Assembly: GCA_964370985.1 (NCBI GenBank)
Contig: CAYJLE010000006.1
Coordinates: 1 to 64,000, forward strand
DNA length: 64,000 nt
Origin: JAHDVS01 sp964370985
Lineage (GTDB): Bacteria; Actinomycetota; Thermoleophilia; Gaiellales; Gaiellaceae
Direction: 5' to 3'
The notes beneath the pieces were generated by a model that had not been told where the DNA came from, did not search any database, and worked only from the letters and a program-made list of their open reading frames with translations. Positions 60,197 to 64,000 of the stretch are shown here, one piece after another; within the stretch, counting starts at the first letter, position 1; the number at the start of each line of letters is the position of its first letter. A program made the position numbers and the translations under genes.

Positions 60197-61324
60197 TCAC
60201 GCTCGCGTCCCGAACAGGTGCGGCTCGAGCCGCTCCAGACCGGGCACGTCGTGGACGTCGCCGTCGAGGTAGGGAACCTCGAGCAGCGGCTGGGAGCCGA
60301 GGCGGCGCGCGAGGGTGCGCACGTTCGCGCGATCGCGCTCGGCGAGGACCCGGTGGGCGAGGAACGCGTCCGCTACCCGCCCGGCAGCGTTCGCGTCGAG
60401 GCCCGCCTCGGCCAGCTGGGCGAGTGTCGCGCGGCGCAGCGCGGCGGGCGGGCGGTGGCGCTCGTCCCCGAGGAAGTCCGCGTGCATCTTGTTCACGATC
60501 ACGCCGCCGAACGGCAACTCCGCCTCCACGAGCCGCTGCCAGAAGAAGACCGCCTCCTCGATCGGCTCCCGCTCGGGTGTCGTCACGAGCAGGAACACGG
60601 TGCGTCGACCGCCGAGGAGCGCCCTCACGGCCGTGGCGCGCTCCTTGAAGCCGTCGTACATGCCCTCGAACGCCAGCAGGAACTCCGTCAGGTCGGAGAG
60701 GAACGTGACGCCGATCACACGCTCGAGACCCTTCCAGGCCACGAGCGACGCGTGGCCGAACGCGCGCAGCCCGAGGCCGCCGACTCTGAGGCCACCCTCG
60801 AGCAGGGTGCGCAGCGCCTTGCCCTCGACGAAGCGGGTGATCCGGTTCGGCGCGTCGATGAAGTCGAGCGCGTGGCGGCTCGGCGGCGTGTCCAGCACGA
60901 GCAGGTCGTAGTCACCCTGCTCGTGCAGCTCGTAGAGGCGCTCCATCGCCATGTACTCCTGCGAGCCGCCCACCGCGCTCGAGAGCTGGCCGTAGATCCG
61001 GTTTCTGAGGATCCGGTCGCGCGCCTCGGCCGTGGGGGCGTGCTCCTCGACCAGGCGATCGAACGTCCGCTTCGCGTCGAGGGTGATCGCGAACAGCCTC
61101 CCGCCGCCGGCGGCGAGCGGCACCTCGTGCGCCTCGTCCGACAGCTCCTCCAGGCCGAGCGCGTTCGCGAGGCGCCGCGCCGGGTCGATCGTGAGCACGC
61201 AGGCGGTGCGCCCGCGCCGGGCTGCCCCCAGCGCAAGCGCCGCGCTCGCCGTCGTCTTGCCGACGCCGCCGGAGCCGCAGACCACGATGATCTCCGCCTC
61301 GGCGATCAGGCGCTCGACGTTCAC
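60197..61324 (-). CDS. ArsA/Get3-like ATPase (second of pair)
   Basis: A 375-residue deviant-Walker ATPase. P-loop VVCGSGGVGKTTASAALALG, then LTIDPARRLANALGL and LLVLDTPPSRHALDFIDAPN. It resembles the mycobacterial Rv3680-type protein of the Rv3679-Rv3680 pair. No arsenic genes are nearby, so an arsenite pump role is unlikely; a membrane-protein guiding or cell-envelope role is inferred. GTG 61324 overlaps the stop of the first gene by four bases. Confidence 0.88.
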   Translation of the reverse strand: MNVERLIAEAEIIVVCGSGGVGKTTASAALALGAARRGRTACVLTIDPARRLANALGLEELSDEAHEVPLAAGGGRLFAITLDAKRTFDRLVEEHAPTAEARDRILRNRIYGQLSSAVGGSQEYMAMERLYELHEQGDYDLLVLDTPPSRHALDFIDAPNRITRFVEGKALRTLLEGGLRVGGLGLRAFGHASLVAWKGLERVIGVTFLSDLTEFLLAFEGMYDGFKERATAVRALLGGRRTVFLLVTTPEREPIEEAVFFWQRLVEAELPFGGVIVNKMHADFLGDERHRPPAALRRATLAQLAEAGLDANAAGRVADAFLAHRVLAERDRANVRTLARRLGSQPLLEVPYLDGDVHDVPGLERLEPHLFGTRA

Positions 61325-62256
61325 GGGATCTCCTCGAACGCCGACCCGAGCGCCGTCGCGAGCTCCGAGACGCCGTCGAGGTCGAGTCCGGCGCGGAACA
61401 GGAACGGCAGCTCGACCCGCGGCAGGGAGGTCGCGGCGGCGAGCCGGGCCAGCTCCCCGGCCTGGTCGTCCCGCCGGGCGAGGTGGGAGCGCGCCGCCCG
61501 CACGGCGGCTCGCGCCGTCTCGCCCGCAGGCTCGAGCGTGCGCAGCCTCTCCCGGTCGGCTCCGGTCACGAGCTCGGGGTAGAGCGCGTTCACGACGAGG
61601 ACGCGCGCGTCGAGCCCGAGCGGTCGCAGGCGCTCGAGCGTGTCGAGCGTCTCCGACACCGGCATCTCCTCGGCACGCGTAACGAGCACGATCCCGGTGC
61701 GGGCCGGGTCGGCGACGAGCTCGGCGATCGCCCTGGACTCCTCGTGCACGCGGCCGGCGCGCGCGATCTCGAGGAACGCGCGGGGCGTCCGTAGGAGCGC
61801 GAGGCCGTGACCCGTAGCCGGAGCGTCGACCACGATCAGCCCGTGGCGGCGCTCCCCGTCACGGGTGCGTTGCTCGCTCAGGTGCCAGATCTTGCCGAGC
61901 GTCACGAGCTCGCGGAGCCCCGGCGCCGCCGCGGTGAGGTATCCGAACGCCCGGCTCTCCGCGAGGCGCTCCGCGAGCACCCGCACGTGCAGGGCGAGCG
62001 CGAGGTACTCCTCGAGCGCCCGCTGGGGCTCGATCGCGAGCCCGGTCAGGTTCGGGTACAGGGCCACCTCCTTCCCGGGCTCCGCGCTCTCGCTCTCCCC
62101 GAACAGGCTGGCCACGTGCGCCTCGGATGCGACCTCCACGAGCAGCGCGCGCCGCCCGCTCCAGGCTGCGGCCAGCCCGACCGCGGCGGCGACGGCGGTC
62201 TTCCCGACGCCGCCCTTGCCGGTGACGATCAGCACCTGCCGGTCGAGGAGCGACAT
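61321..62256 (-). CDS. ArsA/Get3-like ATPase (first of pair)
   Basis: A 311-residue ATPase with P-loop VTGKGGVGKTAVAAAVGLAA and HGLIVVDAPATGHGLALLRT. It is shorter than its partner and matches the Rv3679-type half of the mycobacterial pair; the two probably form a heterodimer. ATG 62256 was chosen because TACGGT (62264-62269, minus) lies seven bases ahead. Only 23 bases separate it from the divergent membrane-protein gene. Confidence 0.88.
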   Translation of the reverse strand: MSLLDRQVLIVTGKGGVGKTAVAAAVGLAAAWSGRRALLVEVASEAHVASLFGESESAEPGKEVALYPNLTGLAIEPQRALEEYLALALHVRVLAERLAESRAFGYLTAAAPGLRELVTLGKIWHLSEQRTRDGERRHGLIVVDAPATGHGLALLRTPRAFLEIARAGRVHEESRAIAELVADPARTGIVLVTRAEEMPVSETLDTLERLRPLGLDARVLVVNALYPELVTGADRERLRTLEPAGETARAAVRAARSHLARRDDQAGELARLAAATSLPRVELPFLFRAGLDLDGVSELATALGSAFEEIP

Positions 62257-62279
62257 CGCGAATACCGTACTCTTCGGTC
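62257..62279. promoter_or_regulatory. overlapping divergent promoters
   Basis: In 23 bases the minus strand has TACGGT (seven bases before ATG 62256) and the plus strand TACTCT (62268-62273, six bases before GTG 62280). The two -10 boxes overlap, so the directions should compete. Confidence 0.65.
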
Positions 62280-62732
62280 GTGGCTCCCGCGCTCTCGTCG
62301 CTGGCGACCTGGCCCGCGCGCCGCTTCGCACTCGCTCTCGGCGCGGCCCTGCTCGTGGCCGTGGTCACCGGCGTCCCCACGGACCTGATCGACACGCCGC
62401 TGTTCGGGCGCGAGATCGGAGTGACGGCCTGGGCCTACCCGGTGTGGATCGTGTCGTTCCTCCTCGCCGGGCTGCTCGTCGCGACCACGCTGCGGCCGGG
62501 TCGACCGGTCGTCGGCGGTGGCCTGCTCGCGCTGTTCGCGGTCGGCTGCCCGGTCTGCAACAAGCCGGTGCTGATCCTGCTCGGCAGTTCGGGCGCCCTC
62601 GAGTGGTTCGCGCCGATCCAGCCGGTCCTCGGCGTGCTCGCGGTGGCTGCTCTCGCGGTCGCGCTCGTCGTGCGGCTCCGAGCCGAGGTCGCGTGCGACG
62701 TCGCGACCCGCGGCGACGCAGTCGGCGCCTAG
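62280..62732 (+). CDS. small membrane protein with CPVC motif
   Basis: A 150-residue protein with about four membrane helices. Between helices lies GCPVCNKPVLILLGSSGAL, a CPxC redox-like pair, followed by FAPIQP; this motif recurs in uncharacterised actinobacterial membrane proteins. A thiol-redox or metal role is inferred, and it is not a clear VKOR. Its promoter overlaps that of the ArsA-like pair. Confidence 0.65.
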   Translation: MAPALSSLATWPARRFALALGAALLVAVVTGVPTDLIDTPLFGREIGVTAWAYPVWIVSFLLAGLLVATTLRPGRPVVGGGLLALFAVGCPVCNKPVLILLGSSGALEWFAPIQPVLGVLAVAALAVALVVRLRAEVACDVATRGDAVGA

Positions 62733-62866
62733 CGACTCGGCGCGGCGCGCCCGCAAAGTGAAGCGGGGAGCGGGAAGGACTGTGCTACCCTGACGCGAAA
62801 GAGGCCGTCATGGTCTCCCTTCTCACGCGCGCCATTCGACGGGCGCCGTCCTCGCAAGGAGCAACG

Positions 62867-63628
62867 TTGGCAAAGGTGATCGCGTTCGCCAACCAGAAGG
62901 GCGGCGTGGCGAAGACCACCACGACCCTGAACCTTGCGGTCGCATTCCACGAGCGTGGCTTTCGCGTGCTCGCCGTCGATCTCGATCCGCAGGGCAACCT
63001 GACTATGAGCCAGGGGATGAACCCGGACGAGCTCGAGCAGTCGATGTTCGACGTGCTCGTGCGGTCGCTGCCGATCGAGGAGATCATCCAACGGGCGGAG
63101 ATCGACGTCGCCGTCTCGTCGATCGACCTCGCCGGCGCCGAGCTCGCGCTGTCGAGCATGATCGGCCGGGAGCGCGCGCTCCAGAAGGCCTTGCTGCCGG
63201 TGCGCACGGACTACGACTTCATCCTGATCGACACGCCGCCGTCGCTCGGGCTACTCACGATCAATGCGCTCACCGCCTCCGACGAGGTGATCGTGCCGGT
63301 GCAGTGCGAGTACCTGTCGCTCCGCGGGCTCGTCCAGCTCCAGAACACGCTCGAGATGATCAGGGAGAACCTCAACCCGAGCGTGGACATCCGCGGGATC
63401 CTCCCGACGATGTACGACAATCGCACGCTGCACGGCCGCGAGGCGATCGACATGTTGAGGGAGAACTACGGCGACCTCGTCTTCCGCACCCGGATCCGCA
63501 AGACCATCCGGTACGCCGAAGCGCCCGTTCAGGGCAGCTCCGTGCTGAAGTACGACCCGACCGGCCCGGCCGCGAAGGCCTATCGCGACCTGGCAAAGGA
63601 GGTGCTGAACGGTGCGACGCCGCGCTAG
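62867..63628 (+). CDS. parA: ParA/Soj-type ATPase
   Basis: A 253-residue chromosome/cell-division positioning ATPase. Deviant Walker A is KGGVAKTTTTLNLA, switch I region VDLDPQGNLTMSQG and Walker B FILIDTPPSLG. TTG 62867 was chosen over ATG 62810: AAGGAG (62856-62861) lies five bases ahead and the protein then begins LAKVIAFANQKGG, the standard N-terminus. TACCCT (62786-62791) implies a leader of about 70 bases. No parB follows; the next gene is an ftsZ-like gene, one base away. Confidence 0.92.
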   Translation: MAKVIAFANQKGGVAKTTTTLNLAVAFHERGFRVLAVDLDPQGNLTMSQGMNPDELEQSMFDVLVRSLPIEEIIQRAEIDVAVSSIDLAGAELALSSMIGRERALQKALLPVRTDYDFILIDTPPSLGLLTINALTASDEVIVPVQCEYLSLRGLVQLQNTLEMIRENLNPSVDIRGILPTMYDNRTLHGREAIDMLRENYGDLVFRTRIRKTIRYAEAPVQGSSVLKYDPTGPAAKAYRDLAKEVLNGATPR

Positions 63629-63629
63629 C

Positions 63630-64000
63630 ATGCGGGAGGGGCCGCTCGCGGAGCTGTTCAAGGCCACGGAGGCGGCGCAGCGCCAGCGCGACCGGGACGA
63701 CGAACCCGATGGCGGCGACGCGGAGGCGACGTTGCAGGCCGGGTACGAGGACGCGATCGGAGAGTCGCCGGCGGAGGAGGAGCCGACGAGCCTGCTCTCG
63801 TCCGTGCCCGAGCCTCCCGCGGAGCTGCTCCGCGAGCCGGAGCCAGCGCCCGCCGCGAGGCTCGCAGCGGCCCCTCCGGTCACCGCTCGGGAGGCCCCAC
63901 GCCTCTCCCGCGTGCCCCGGGCGGACTCGGCCGCGTACCTGGCCGTGATCCGCGTTGTCGGCGTCGGCGGCGGGGGTCTGAACGCCGTCAACCGCATGAT
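63630..64000 (+). CDS. ftsZ: FtsZ-family tubulin-like GTPase, N-terminal part (runs off the window)
   Basis: ATG 63630 opens a frame that stays open to the window end (123 codons). After about 103 residues rich in Pro, Glu and Ala, with no predicted fold, comes AVIRVVGVGGGGLNAVNRM, the strand and nucleotide-binding start of FtsZ. Normal FtsZ begins within 10-20 residues of this point, so the extension is unusual. It may be a second, specialised FtsZ or a form whose tail recruits partners such as the adjacent ParA. The ParA stop and this ATG are separated by a single base. Confidence 0.8.
   Translation, partial: MREGPLAELFKATEAAQRQRDRDDEPDGGDAEATLQAGYEDAIGESPAEEEPTSLLSSVPEPPAELLREPEPAPAARLAAAPPVTAREAPRLSRVPRADSAAYLAVIRVVGVGGGGLNAVNRM

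Noticed and set aside
60197..62256. Arsenite efflux system
   Set aside because: No arsB, arsR, arsC or arsenite-binding Cys triad is visible; the pair fits the mycobacterial Get3-like type instead.
1..64000. CRISPR arrays, tRNA/rRNA genes, insertion sequences, prophage genes and attachment sites
   Set aside because: I looked for spaced repeats, transposase or integrase motifs and tRNA-like cloverleaves and saw none.

Overview
The window is very GC-rich, gene-dense chromosomal DNA of an actinobacterium. The overall gene set (paired ArsA/Get3-like ATPases, ParA next to FtsZ, a CysO/CysM/Mec cysteine route, and many GTG/TTG starts with a -10 box 6-8 nt upstream) points to Actinomycetota, most plausibly class Thermoleophilia; the class-level placement is an inference. 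Two runs of N (100 and 10 bases) and a poly-G/poly-C tract show that this is a draft scaffold. I saw no tRNA, rRNA, CRISPR array, insertion sequence or prophage, and no gene-free stretch longer than about 300 bases.

Region 1 (1-21.9 kb) is a nitrate-respiration island. A first complete narGHJI operon (251-6805) is followed by a membrane-anchored Usp-like gene and a PAS-LuxR regulator. A second operon starts with a two-haem cytochrome c and continues narGHJI, narK1, narK2 (8416-18505), the gene order known from the Thermus narC-type operon. A second PAS-LuxR regulator with the same CX14CX3C cysteine signature closes it. A short three-gene operon follows: a radical SAM/SPASM protein, a DGC-domain protein and a RIC-type di-iron Fe-S repair protein, fitting defence against nitrite/NO damage.

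Region 2 (21.9-36.3 kb) is mixed: a cyclase/AAA/TPR giant protein, a cysteine-synthase-like enzyme, MscL, a NarL-family two-component pair with a degenerate kinase, a CBS-domain membrane protein, a restriction-modification remnant beside a VapBC toxin-antitoxin pair, aspartokinase with an internal beta-subunit start, an RraA-family protein, DinB, pterin carbinolamine dehydratase, a cupredoxin, a lipoprotein and a PLP decarboxylase.

Region 3 (36.3-39.2 kb, minus strand) is the most unusual locus. It is a sulfur-carrier cysteine pathway in which the ubiquitin-like carrier CysO is fused in frame to its cysteine synthase CysM, so the diglycine is internal. It sits between an E1-like activating enzyme with an N-terminal rhodanese domain and a JAMM protease (Mec) that could cut after the diglycine.

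Region 4 (39.2-64 kb) carries a TPR protein broken by the assembly gap, the primary sigma factor with a near-consensus TTGACA promoter, amino-acid and peptide metabolism genes, a secreted P-domain/DUF11/RTX protein, acyl-CoA dehydrogenase, a cis-prenyltransferase, a DNA glycosylase, a two-gene unit with a DUF6036-type nucleotidyltransferase, an Lhr helicase, a methyltransferase, an agmatinase-family enzyme, two ArsA-like ATPases, a CPxC membrane protein, ParA and the start of FtsZ.

About twenty genes have a TANNNT-like hexamer 5-8 nt before the start codon, often exactly 6 nt. This implies widespread leaderless transcription and was used to choose many starts.
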